Positions 1-6,730 of a stretch of DNA of 25,990 nucleotides are shown here, piece after piece. Positions within the stretch are counted from its first letter, which is position 1; every line of letters begins with the position of its first letter. Origin of the DNA: Pseudomonadota bacterium (lineage in GTDB: Bacteria > Pseudomonadota > Alphaproteobacteria > Rhizobiales > Beijerinckiaceae); contig JAFAAP010000210.1 in the NCBI GenBank assembly GCA_023426505.1, positions 1 to 25,990 on the forward strand. Direction: 5' to 3'. The position numbers and the translations under genes are program-made. The notes under the pieces were generated by a model. It did not search any database. It worked only from the letters and a program-made list of their open reading frames with translations, and had not been told where the DNA came from.

Positions 1-8
1 TTGGTCAT
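1..8 (-). CDS. Start of a minus-strand gene running off the window
   Basis: On the minus strand an ATG (complement of 6-8) is preceded by AAGGAG (complement of 16-21) at a spacing of seven bases, which is a good ribosome binding site. Only the first two codons and part of a third are inside the window, so no product can be named. The strong hairpin at 28-74 would lie just upstream of this start. The call rests only on the start-site signal. Confidence 0.3.
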
Positions 9-27
9 GGCGGTGCTCCTTCGAACG

Positions 28-74
28 CCGGGGCCGGGCGCTGCGCACCCCGACCACTCCGCGCCCGGCCTCGG
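28..74. repeat. GC-rich inverted repeat (hairpin)
   Basis: Bases 28-41 pair with 61-74 over 14 positions, with one G-T wobble. The central ten bases, GGCCGGGCGC and GCGCCCGGCC, pair perfectly. The loop is 19 bases. No T-tract follows on either strand, so a simple intrinsic terminator is unlikely. It lies between the putative minus-strand start at 8 and the IS6 remnant. Confidence 0.5.
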
Positions 75-77
75 CTC

Positions 78-584
78 ATGCCTCAGCTTAACGACACCGT
101 CTGTCAGATTAAGTCCAAACTACTTCAGATCAGCATTGCGGGCCGGAAGCATTGGCTCGGGCGCGCGGTCGACGAGCACAGTGTCGTGCTCGACATCCTG
201 GTTCAAAGTCGCCGGAATGCAAAGGCTGCCCAGCGCCTGCTGCGCAAGCTGCTCAAGAAGCAGGATATCGCTCCTCGAGTGATGATTGCGGACAAGCTGG
301 CCAGCTACGCCGCCGCGAAGCGGATTGTCATCCCGGGCGTAGAGCATCGGCAGCACAAAGGCTTAAACAATCGCGCGGAAAACAGCCATCAGCCGACAGG
401 AAGACGCGAACGCGTCATGAAGTGCTTCACATCGGCCAGGCAGGCCCAGCGCTTCCTCTCAGTCCACGATCAAGTGGGAAATCTCTCCCCCCGTCCTGCC
501 GACACCAGCGCCGATCATCGCAAGTCTCGAGGGTGGACCTTGGCGACCTGGGACGAAGTGACCGGCCTTGCTGCCACCTTCTGA
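78..584 (+). pseudogene. IS6-family transposase, 5'-truncated remnant
   Basis: The 168-codon frame matches the C-terminal two thirds of IS6-family DDE transposases from about residue 18 (AGRKHWLGRAVDE). It includes the blocks LDILVQSRRNAKAAQRLLRK, VMIADKLASY, GVEHRQHKGLNNRAENSHQP and RRERVMK. The second catalytic Asp (D72 in ADKL) and the Glu (E101 in RAENSHQ) are present. The zinc-ribbon/HTH N-terminus and the first catalytic Asp, which lies in a DEV-type block just before the conserved part, are missing. The first 17 residues look unrelated, so a deletion or insertion breakpoint lies near 125-130. The C-terminus (AQRFLSVHDQV...TWDEVTGLAA) looks complete. The protein should be catalytically dead. 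I could not identify intact terminal inverted repeats. Confidence 0.85.
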
Positions 585-800
585 CCGGCTGATCTCATGG
601 AGCTCTGTGAAGTCAGCCCGTTAACCTGACGGTGCTCGTCAAGTTGCGGAAAATGCTTGGTACGCAAAGCTGCTCCAAAGCGGGCTTTGCGCTCACTCTA
701 TATCTGTTACTTTTCTGATGTACTGCGCGCTTGGTTCTCCTCCCTTCAGCTCCACCACGGGTCTGATTGGACCTGTAGGCGCCTGACGTTTTGTTGAAAC

Positions 801-1001
801 ATGAAGAAGCGGATTGTCGGCTTTCACCTTGACGAAGAACAGCACTGGGTCGCCGAACTTGAATGCGGCCACAACCAGCATGTCCGTCATAATCCGCCGT
901 GGACCAATCGTCCGTGGGCAATCACGCTGAAAGGCCGTGATAAGGCGCTAGGCCAAGAGCTGAGCTGCAAGAAGTGCGACGTCGGCGCGCCGCCGGACTG
1001 A
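801..1001 (+). CDS. DUF3565 domain-containing protein
   Basis: This small 66-residue protein matches the DUF3565 family along its whole length. Visible family blocks are KRIVGFHLDEEQHWVAEL, ECGHNQHVRHNPPW, NRPW and a C-terminal CKKC. The conserved Cys and His residues (ECGHNQHVRH and CKKC) suggest a small metal-binding fold, but the family has no established function. The ATG lacks a strong Shine-Dalgarno sequence. The gene stands alone, between the IS6 remnant and an unknown small gene, with no evident operon partner. Length is normal for the family. Confidence 0.8.
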   Translation: MKKRIVGFHLDEEQHWVAELECGHNQHVRHNPPWTNRPWAITLKGRDKALGQELSCKKCDVGAPPD

Positions 1002-1197
1002 GGTGGTCTGCATCAAAGCCTCAGGTCGCTTATTATCCTCCTAAGTCGATGAGCGCTGAACGATCGATCGCGTCACCAAGGGCGTTTAAAAATACTTGAT
1101 AATGCCGGCGTGTGTTCGGAAGCAGTTCTTGTTCCGACCCCAATATGATGGGTCACCGAGCATTGGGGAAGCACCGCCTGATGCCTATATAAACTGT

Positions 1198-1632
1198 ATG
1201 CCGCACAAGAGTTCTTCACCGCGCACCCTCGACCTGTTCGAGTACACTCTGGCCATCCCGACGACCGCGTCCGAACCGGCTTCTGTTTCGGCCAAGCCAC
1301 CGGCGCTTGCCAGCTTGTCCGACGCTCAGCTGGCCCAGCAGCTTGCCCAACTCGTCGAGGAAGTGCAGCGCCGGCTGGAGAAGGGCGGAGGCCGATGGCC
1401 GGAGTTGCAGACGGCTGCGACACAGGCCAGAGCGTCCTTGGATCGGCTGGCTCCAAGACGCACCAGCCAAGCCCGACCCCTGAGATCTGCCAAGGGCTCT
1501 TCCCCACTGCAGGAGGGGCAGCGCAAGGCCGTGCGAGCCGCTCTTGTGGCAGGTGTCGCCCCCACTCAGGTGGCCAAGCACTTTGGCCTGTCGCTGGCCG
1601 CTGTCTGCAAGGTGCTCGATGAGGCGGGGTAG
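1198..1632 (+). CDS. Hypothetical protein with a C-terminal HTH-like segment
   Basis: I do not recognise this protein. The frame is open from 1096, but the ATG at 1198 (MPHKSSSPRTLDLFEY) is the more natural start and gives 144 residues. The middle (about residues 40-65) is Gln/Leu/Ala-rich (LSDAQLAQQLAQLVEEVQRRLEKG) and probably helical or coiled coil. The C-terminus (about 115-143) reads EGQRKAVRAALVAGVAPTQV and then AKHFGLSLAAVCKVLDEAG. That is the shape of a helix-turn-helix of the resolvase/MerR-like 'AKHFGLS' type. A DNA-binding role is inferred from this segment only. The gene ends shortly before a receiver-domain remnant in the same frame. Confidence 0.5.
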   Translation: MPHKSSSPRTLDLFEYTLAIPTTASEPASVSAKPPALASLSDAQLAQQLAQLVEEVQRRLEKGGGRWPELQTAATQARASLDRLAPRRTSQARPLRSAKGSSPLQEGQRKAVRAALVAGVAPTQVAKHFGLSLAAVCKVLDEAG

Positions 1633-1647
1633 AGATGTTGAAGGAAC

Positions 1648-1788
1648 GGGATCTTCACTATGGGCTACACCTCAGACGCTGTTGTGCACCATAGGCGTCT
1701 GGACCTTGGCATGCACCTGATCGAGAAGCCCTTCATCTATGCTGAGCTGGCCACAAAAGTGAGGCGCACGCTGGGCGGGAACCAAAGC
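1648..1788 (+). pseudogene. C-terminal remnant of a response-regulator receiver domain
   Basis: Reading from 1651, the frame gives IFTMGYTSDAVVHHRRLDLG and then MHLIEKPFIYAELATKVRRTL. This matches the final strand and helices of receiver domains found at the C-terminus of hybrid histidine kinases (typically a 'FTTGYARNAIVHHGRLD' block followed by 'LIxKPF'). The switch Lys of the KPF motif is present. The phosphoacceptor Asp and everything upstream are absent, and an in-frame stop at 1630-1632 separates it from the preceding gene. Its 3' end overlaps, on the opposite strand, the abnormal tail of the App1-like gene. This points to a recombination junction near 1780-1795. Confidence 0.65.
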
Positions 1789-2848
1789 CAAGGCTCGCGG
1801 CATGCTCCGCGATCGCCACACTGTCGGCCGCCAGCACCAAGCTGCTGCCCGCGCCCGCCACCACCTTGGCGAGGTCCTCAATCTCTCTGATCCTCTCGGG
1901 ATTTCGGGAGACGTTGCGTATGTAGACTGCCAGCACCCGTCCAGGATGCTCCTCGACGGTCTGACGGTAGATCTCGGGATCGTGCTGACCGCTGTCGCCG
2001 ATGAGAACAAAGGGCGGCTCACTGTAGAGCGCCAGCATGTTGTGAATCAGCTTGCGCTTGTGGTCCTCGGCCTTGCGCGGCAGCGGACTGGTCCAGGAGA
2101 CACCCCATTCGCGCAGGAACAGGATTGGGCCGATCGGAATACCATGCCGGTCGAAGAACTCTTCCAGCACCTCATAGATGCCCCAAGGGGCTCGTGAGAC
2201 ATAGAGCATGGGGTTCTGCTGATCGCCGGAGGTGCCAGCGTGCAGGGCCCGGTACAAGGCTCCGACCCCAGGAAACGCGGTCCGGCTCTGCGCGTCCTCG
2301 ACGAACAGGCGCCAGAGCATCCTGAGCTTGTTGGCCACGCCTGTTTCCATGACCGTGTCGTCGATGTCGCTGATGACTACATACCGGCAGCTGGCCGGTG
2401 GGATAAAGACTTGAGCTTGCGCTTGAACCGCATGGGGCTGCGGCAGGGACAGATCCATGATGTGCCACGAACGGTCGCGCGGTGGCGGCAGGGTAGGGGA
2501 GAGATGGACCCGAAAATAGCCGTCCTTGTCTGTGGTGACGGTTTCCTCCGCTCCATAAAACCGGGCTGTTACGATGGCGCCGGAGATCGCGTGACGGGCA
2601 AGGCGCCGACCGATATCGCGCAGGTTCGTCAGGAGGTCTCCTCGTCCGTCTTCCGAGTGCGGACTCGATTGCCGGAACACCCGGCCGATCAGGAAGACCT
2701 CATCGCGAGATCCGTATCCGCGGTAGGGCTGGATGACCACGCCGCTTTCCCCCTGCGCCTCCTGCACGGGCCGGGCAGCGATGCCCAGCAGCCGGGTGAG
2801 TGCGCCCAGCCATTTCCTCGCTGCGGCGGTTGCGGCGGTGAGGCTCAT
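1733..2848 (-). CDS. App1-family (DUF2183) phosphatase domain protein
   Basis: This is a HAD-like phosphatase of the App1/DUF2183 family, related to the catalytic domain of yeast phosphatidate phosphatase App1. The DxDxT motif is SDIDDTVMETG (D161, D163, T165). Later family blocks are FPGVGALYRAL, NPMLYVSRAPWGIYEVLEEF and KRKLIHNML, then LIGDSGQHDPEIYRQTVEEH. The N-terminal half has the usual beta-rich region (YRGYGSRDEVFLIGRV, then DGYF near residue 110). The frame opens at 2944, but the ATG at 2848 (MSLTAATAAARKW) is a better start and gives 371 residues. The last roughly 15-20 residues (SRPACASLLWPAQHR) do not look like the family's tail and are read from the abutting receiver remnant, so the 3' end appears rearranged. 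Bacterial substrates of this family are not well established. Confidence 0.82.
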   Translation of the reverse strand: MSLTAATAAARKWLGALTRLLGIAARPVQEAQGESGVVIQPYRGYGSRDEVFLIGRVFRQSSPHSEDGRGDLLTNLRDIGRRLARHAISGAIVTARFYGAEETVTTDKDGYFRVHLSPTLPPPRDRSWHIMDLSLPQPHAVQAQAQVFIPPASCRYVVISDIDDTVMETGVANKLRMLWRLFVEDAQSRTAFPGVGALYRALHAGTSGDQQNPMLYVSRAPWGIYEVLEEFFDRHGIPIGPILFLREWGVSWTSPLPRKAEDHKRKLIHNMLALYSEPPFVLIGDSGQHDPEIYRQTVEEHPGRVLAVYIRNVSRNPERIREIEDLAKVVAGAGSSLVLAADSVAIAEHAASLGFGSRPACASLLWPAQHR

Positions 2849-3246
2849 CGCGTTTGCCCCGAATCCTTGTCTGGTCTTCCAATGAGGTGGGGCGTGGAAA
2901 AGATCCTTGGAGGACTGCTCCGTTAAACCATGGTGCTCTTGCACCAGCTGCGACAGGCCAGACTTGGTCCGCTACGGCAGCCGGAGAACTTCTAACTTTT
3001 AATCAGCGGGTCGATGGTTCGATTCCATCCGCGCTCACCATCTCAAACCATTGCCCGGAAATGGTTTTATCGCATTCTTGCGTCTGCAGTCTTGCAGCTA
3101 CTTTTCTCTCGGGTAACACCACGGGTAACGACAGACAAAATTCGAGCAATCTGTATCAACACCGCTTCACCGTGCGCTGGACAGCACAACGTCCGCAACT
3201 GCGCGATCAGCTCACCTTCACACGGCCACGCTTAAAGGCGGTTCTT
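2849..3246. other. Intergenic stretch with no supported gene
   Basis: Apart from the tRNA-Lys fragment I see no convincing coding sequence between the App1-like start and the MITE-like element. Two GGGTAAC heptamers occur as a short direct repeat near 3113-3127. The segment around 3163-3235 resembles 17898-17982 downstream of the PHA synthase gene (23 of 27 bases at 3209-3235 versus 17956-17982), suggesting a divergent dispersed repeat. Confidence 0.4.
2996..3040 (+). pseudogene. 3' half of tRNA-Lys(UUU); probable integrase att scar
   Basis: Starting at the anticodon loop CTTTTAA (2996-3002, anticodon TTT), the sequence carries in order the 3' anticodon strand TCAGC, the variable loop GGGTC, the T-arm GATGG-TTCGATT-CCATC, the acceptor strand CGCGCTC, the discriminator A and CCA. 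The upstream bases do not supply a D-arm or a GAGCGCG 5' acceptor strand, and the 5' anticodon strand pairs poorly. It therefore cannot be a functional tRNA. Integrases of genomic islands commonly recombine at tRNA 3' halves starting at the anticodon loop, so this is best read as an att copy left by an integrative element. No integrase is visible in the window. Confidence 0.8.
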
Positions 3247-3297
3247 GACCGATGCTGTTGAAAAACTCCTGAGGGCTACGTCGCCCGTCTATTACTA

Positions 3298-4354
3298 GAG
3301 CAACGGCAGTTCTGACAGAGTCGTTGGGGCTATGCGGCGTGGCAGCTTCGTGATTCACTCCTCCCAGCCCTCTCTGGAGGAGATGAGCGATGACCAAGTC
3401 CTACTCGCTGGATCTGCGCCGCCGGGTGGCGCGCTTTGTCGAGGCCGGGCATTCCTGCCATGAGGCCGCCCGGCACTTTGACGTGTCGGTCGCCTTCGTG
3501 GTTCGGCTCATGGCAGCCTATCGCGCCACCGGCAGCCTGGCGCCCAAGCCGGAGGGGGGCTGGCGCTACTCCAAGCTCGATCCGCATTGCGAATTCCTCA
3601 TCCGCCGCGTGACCGAGAAGGGCGACATCACTATGCCGCAACTGGCCGCAGAACTGGCGGCCCGCGGCACGACGGTCACGCCCGCTTCGATCTCGCACTG
3701 GTTCATCCGCCAGGGCTACAGCTTCAAAAAAAACGCTGCGGGCCAGCGAACAAGGACGCTCCGACGTGCGTCACGCCCGCGATCATTGGCGCACGAAGCG
3801 TCAGCCCCGCATGCGTCAGGAGCCGCATCGGCTCGTGTTTCTCGATGAGACCGGCACCTCCACCAAGATGACCCGTCTGCGCGGCCGCTGTCCCAAGGGG
3901 CAGCGCCTGTACGCCAAGGCGCCGTTCGGCCATTGGCTGACCCAAACCTTCATTGCGGGCCTGCGCTACTCCGGCCTCACAGCGCCGTGGGTGATCGATG
4001 GGCCGATGACCCGGCGCATCTTTGAGACCTATGTGGAGACCCAACTTGCCCCGACGCTGTCGCACGGCGACGTGGTGATCCTCGACAACTTGCAGGCCCA
4101 CAAAAGCGAGAAGGCCGCCCAGTGTCTGAAGCAACGCGGCGCCTGGTTCCTGTTCCTGCCCCCGTACAGTCCGGACATGAATCCAATCGAGCAACTCTTC
4201 GCCAAGATCAAAGCACACCTGCGCAAAGCCGAAGCCCGCACCTTTGACGCGCTCTGGCAGGCCACCGGGGACATTTGCGATGGCGTCGAGGCTGAGGAAT
4301 GCCGCAACTACTTCAATGCTGCTGGATATGGATTCGTCTGAACCGCCGTTGCTC
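3298..4354 (+). mobile_element. Complete IS630-family insertion sequence
   Basis: The element is 1057 bp. Its ends start GAGCAACGGC (3298-3307) and finish with the reverse complement (4345-4354). The repeat extends imperfectly inwards over about 21 bases. It is flanked by TA at 3296-3297 and 4355-4356, the TA target duplication characteristic of the IS630/Tc1/mariner group. Removing the element and one TA restores ATTACTAGCGTCAG, which matches ATTACTAGGGTCAG in the empty copy at 25614-25627. It contains one transposase gene in two frames. Confidence 0.9.
3390..4341 (+). CDS. IS630-family transposase, two frames joined at an A8 tract
   Basis: The first frame (from 3390, preceded by GGAGGAG) encodes the N-terminal helix-turn-helix part: SLDLRRRVARFVEAGHSCHE, then AARHFDVSVAFVVRLM and the winged region to ISHWFIRQGYSFKK. 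The second frame carries the DDE domain: VFLDETG (first Asp), VVILDNLQAHKS (second Asp), then PYSPDMNPIEQLFAKIK (Glu). The family sequence passes from SFKK to TLRASEQGR, which requires a +1 change within the eight adenines at 3726-3733. With seven adenines the gene would be a single frame. Programmed frameshifting or transcriptional slippage is known in IS630 elements, so it may be active. A simple A-tract expansion that kills the gene is the alternative. All three catalytic residues are intact and the stop lies inside the right terminal repeat. Confidence 0.88.
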
Positions 4355-4533
4355 TAGCGTCAGCGTGCCAGATCAGGCCCAGCATCCTGTATGCTGATCG
4401 CCCGAAGAACGGCATTTGCGGAGTTTTTCAACAGCATCGACCCAGTTCAGACCTTGGAACGCGTCTCAGGCTGGGAGCTTGCTAGGAATTCGAGAAAGCC
4501 GAGATTCAGGAACTCTCGGGTTCAGGCCTGAGG

Positions 4534-4868
4534 TTAGACGCCCCAGTAGTGCGGTGCGCGCCAGTAATCATGCAGTTCCCGCTCTCGGTCCCTGTTGGAC
4601 CATGCGTAGTCCTGATCCCGATAGTAGTTTGGAGCCCCACGAAGCTGCTCTTCCGTGATATCAGTGCGATATGGTCAGGCTACTCCGACCCGTAGTCACA
4701 ACCACGCCTGTCATAACGAGCGAGAGCCACGGGCACTCCAGGAGGTGCTGGCGGATTATCTGGCCGTCCTCTCGGTCCATCATTCCGAGGAGACACCGGT
4801 GGCCTCAACTTGCCGAACTTACAATACCGTGAATATTCGTCTGCCGATACCGGCCGCTTTGGAGCCAA
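4534..4868 (-). pseudogene. Frameshifted tail of a Tyr/Arg-rich hypothetical protein
   Basis: On the minus strand a short frame (4680-4868) ends ALARYDRRGCDYGSE and stops. Directly after it, in another frame (4674 to the stop at 4534-4536), the sequence continues PYRTDITEEQLRGAPNYY, RDQDYAWSNRDREREL and HDYWRAPHYWGV. The composition (Tyr, Arg, Asp, Trp) and the 'DITEEQLRGAPNYYRDQDYAW' block look like a real protein end interrupted by a frameshift near 4675-4680. I do not recognise a named family. Its 5' part is not recognisable beyond about 4868, where the LysR gene ends. Otherwise 4443-4870 holds nothing else I can support. Confidence 0.35.
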
Positions 4869-4870
4869 CG

Positions 4871-5815
4871 CTAGCCTGAGACACGGCCTTGTGGTGCATG
4901 GGACACACCCATTTCGGTGGCATCAAGGGAGATGTCGGTCTGTACCCCGAGTTCTGCCAGAAGCCATTCGGAAAAAGTTCTCAGTGGATTGCGCAGCCGG
5001 ACATAACGGGGAAACACCAGGTTATGCCCGACGTAGCGGATGGGAGTTGCCCTCTGGGCTAGGGGCATGACCAGGCGCCCCGATGCGAGCTCGTCCTCGG
5101 CAAGGAGCGTCGACTCCAAAGCGACACCAAGGCCTCGCGCCGCTGCTGCAATGGCAAGGAAGCTGCGATCAAACCGGCTCCCATTGGGAGGAGGTGCCGT
5201 CAGGCCATTGGCCGCAAACCAGTCGCTCCACTGGATCTGCTTGGTGTCGCTTTGGATTAGCACCTGGTCGAATAAGTCCGATGGCGTTGTGATCGTTGCC
5301 GCAAGATGCGGCGCGCACATAGGCGCGATCGTCTCTTCGCCGAGAGGCACGACAACCAGCCCTTCCACCCGCGGTGGTCCATAAACGATGTCGGCATCGA
5401 ATTCGTCGGAATTGAACCGGGTGTAGTCGGTTCCGGCCGCGAGCCGAACTTCGATGCTAGGATTCCGCTCTAGGAAACCAGGGAGCCGAGGGGTCAGCCA
5501 TTGCGCCGCGAAGCTTGGCGCACAGTGCAGACGCAGAAGCTTGGGGCCGCGGGTCGAGACGACCTCCATGCCACGCCGTAGCTCATCAAAAGCCCGGTTC
5601 ACGTGGCGCATCAGCACCTCGCCCTCGTAGGTTAGATGAGCATGACGGTTGTCGCGCTCAAAAAGCGGGATGCCGAGAACCTGCTCCAGCTTGCGGATCG
5701 CATGACTGACTGCGCTCGGCGTCAGGTTCAGCACCAGGGCCGCCGCCCGGAAGGACCCAGTCCTGCCAGCCGCTTCGAAGACCCGCAAATATGAAAGAGG
5801 CAGGTGCTGAAGCAT
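4871..5815 (-). CDS. LysR-family transcriptional regulator (GcvA-like)
   Basis: This 314-residue protein has an N-terminal winged HTH (about residues 5-65: YLRVFEAAGRTGSFRAAA, then LTPSAVSHAIRKLEQVLGIP and LFERD) and a C-terminal periplasmic-binding-protein-like effector domain from about residue 90 (LRLHCAPSFAAQWLTPRLPG). The arrangement and the FAAQWL block are typical of the GcvA/AmpR-like LysR branch. It is transcribed divergently from the SDR-transketolase-TRAP operon, with 112 bases between the start codons. A T-N11-A palindrome lies nine bases upstream of its start. It most likely senses a substrate or intermediate of that operon and activates it while repressing itself. The effector cannot be read from the sequence. 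Confidence 0.92.
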   Translation of the reverse strand: MLQHLPLSYLRVFEAAGRTGSFRAAALVLNLTPSAVSHAIRKLEQVLGIPLFERDNRHAHLTYEGEVLMRHVNRAFDELRRGMEVVSTRGPKLLRLHCAPSFAAQWLTPRLPGFLERNPSIEVRLAAGTDYTRFNSDEFDADIVYGPPRVEGLVVVPLGEETIAPMCAPHLAATITTPSDLFDQVLIQSDTKQIQWSDWFAANGLTAPPPNGSRFDRSFLAIAAAARGLGVALESTLLAEDELASGRLVMPLAQRATPIRYVGHNLVFPRYVRLRNPLRTFSEWLLAELGVQTDISLDATEMGVSHAPQGRVSG

Positions 5816-5823
5816 AACGAGAG

Positions 5824-5836
5824 TGAATCAGATTCA
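5824..5836. promoter_or_regulatory. Candidate LysR operator (perfect 6-1-6 palindrome)
   Basis: TGAATC-A-GATTCA is a perfect inverted repeat and fits the T-N11-A form typical of LysR-type regulator sites. It lies in the divergent intergenic region, nine bases from the regulator's start codon and about 90 bases before the SDR start. That is the expected place for a recognition site used for autoregulation and divergent activation. Confidence 0.55.
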
Positions 5837-5858
5837 ACAGGTGTTGTAAACATTGCGT

Positions 5859-5887
5859 TTGCTGCACAGGGCCGACGGCCGGATACT
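5859..5887 (+). promoter_or_regulatory. Weak candidate promoter for the SDR-transketolase-TRAP operon
   Basis: TTGCTG (5859-5864) and GATACT (5882-5887) are separated by 17 bases and lie about 40 bases before the SDR start. Between them is a short palindrome, GGCCG-A-CGGCC (5870-5880). The match to a sigma-70 consensus is only partial, as expected for a promoter that depends on an activator. Assignment is by position and spacing only. Confidence 0.3.
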
Positions 5888-5927
5888 TCCTTACACACTA
5901 AGAACAAAATTCATCGTGGAGGAAGCG

Positions 5928-6677
5928 ATGCTCCTAGAAGGAAAGACTGCCGTCATCTCCGGCGCGGCGAGCCCGCGGGGAATTGGATTTGCTGCCGCCC
6001 GTTTGTTCGCGAAACATGGTGCGAGAGTTGCCATTCTCGACCTCGATGAACAGGGTGCCAAGGAGGCCGCCACGTCTCTTGGGCCGGATCATCTCGGAAT
6101 CCGTTGTAACGTGGCTGACCTTGAAGAGTGCAAGCGCGCTGCTGAGGCAGCCATCGCGGCTTTAGGGCAGGTTGACATCCTCCTCAACAATGCCGGCATC
6201 ACACAGCCTGTGAAGACGATGGAGATCGACGAGGCGAGCTGGCGTCGCATCGTTGACGTCAACCTCACCGGCGTTCTCTACTTAAGCCAAGCTTTCATTC
6301 CCCATATGCGCTCCCGTCGTCAGGGCTCGATTGCGTGCATGTCTTCGGTTTCAGCCCAGCGCGGCGGCGGGATCTTCGGCGGACCACACTATTCGGCCGC
6401 CAAAGCTGGCGTTCTGGGCTTGGCCAAGGCGATGGCGCGCGAACTCGGACCGGACAACATCCGGGTCAACTGCGTCACGCCCGGCCTGATTCAGACCGAC
6501 ATCACCGGCGGCAAGCTCACGGACGAGATGCGGCAGGACATTTTGAAGGGCATTCCTCTCAATCGTCTTGGCAATGCCGAGGATGTCGCGGGCGCCTACC
6601 TGTTCCTTGCCTCAGATCTGTCCGCCTACATCACCGGCGCCGTGATCGACGTGAATGGCGGAATGCTGATCCATTGA
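5928..6677 (+). CDS. Short-chain dehydrogenase/reductase (SDR)
   Basis: This is a 249-residue classical SDR. The Rossmann glycine motif is SGAASPRGIG (G12-G20), the structural motif is NNAG (87-90), and the catalytic residues are Ser142, Tyr155 and Lys159 in HYSAAKAG. The C-terminus YITGAVIDVNGGM is typical of FabG-like and polyol dehydrogenases. An Asp at the end of the second strand (VAILDLDEQ) suggests NAD(H) rather than NADP(H). The ATG at 5928 is chosen because GGAGGAAGC precedes it; the frame is open from 5853. It is the first gene of the operon, 53 bases before the transketolase subunit. Likely role: oxidation of a hydroxyl on the imported polyol or sugar acid, or reduction of a pathway ketone. 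Substrate unknown. Confidence 0.92.
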   Translation: MLLEGKTAVISGAASPRGIGFAAARLFAKHGARVAILDLDEQGAKEAATSLGPDHLGIRCNVADLEECKRAAEAAIAALGQVDILLNNAGITQPVKTMEIDEASWRRIVDVNLTGVLYLSQAFIPHMRSRRQGSIACMSSVSAQRGGGIFGGPHYSAAKAGVLGLAKAMARELGPDNIRVNCVTPGLIQTDITGGKLTDEMRQDILKGIPLNRLGNAEDVAGAYLFLASDLSAYITGAVIDVNGGMLIH

Positions 6678-6730
6678 TCGGCGCCCTTGGGCGCCAGTCC
6701 ACTCGCGCCCTCCAACACTTGGAGAAATCA

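Larger units (their letters stand above)
3251..4438. mobile_element. 129-bp MITE-like element, copy A, interrupted by IS630
   Basis: The outer ends are perfect 19-bp inverted repeats: GATGCTGTTGAAAAACTCC at 3251-3269 and its reverse complement at 4420-4438. They are flanked by direct GACC duplications (3247-3250 and 4439-4442). Removing the IS630 copy and one TA leaves 129 bp, exactly the length of the uninterrupted copy at 25574-25702. The two copies share, among other blocks, an identical 25-base core (4369-4393 and 25633-25657). No coding potential remains after removal, so it is a non-autonomous element mobilised in trans. The parent IS family is not identified. Confidence 0.85.

Noticed and set aside
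664..690. GCAAAGC/GCTTTGC hairpin as a terminator for the IS6 remnant.
   Set aside because: Only seven base pairs, a 13-base loop and no T-run; chance occurrence is likely.
2854..3261. 135-codon plus-strand frame across the tRNA-Lys fragment.
   Set aside because: It starts inside the App1-like 5' region and runs through the tRNA remnant, with no recognisable domain.
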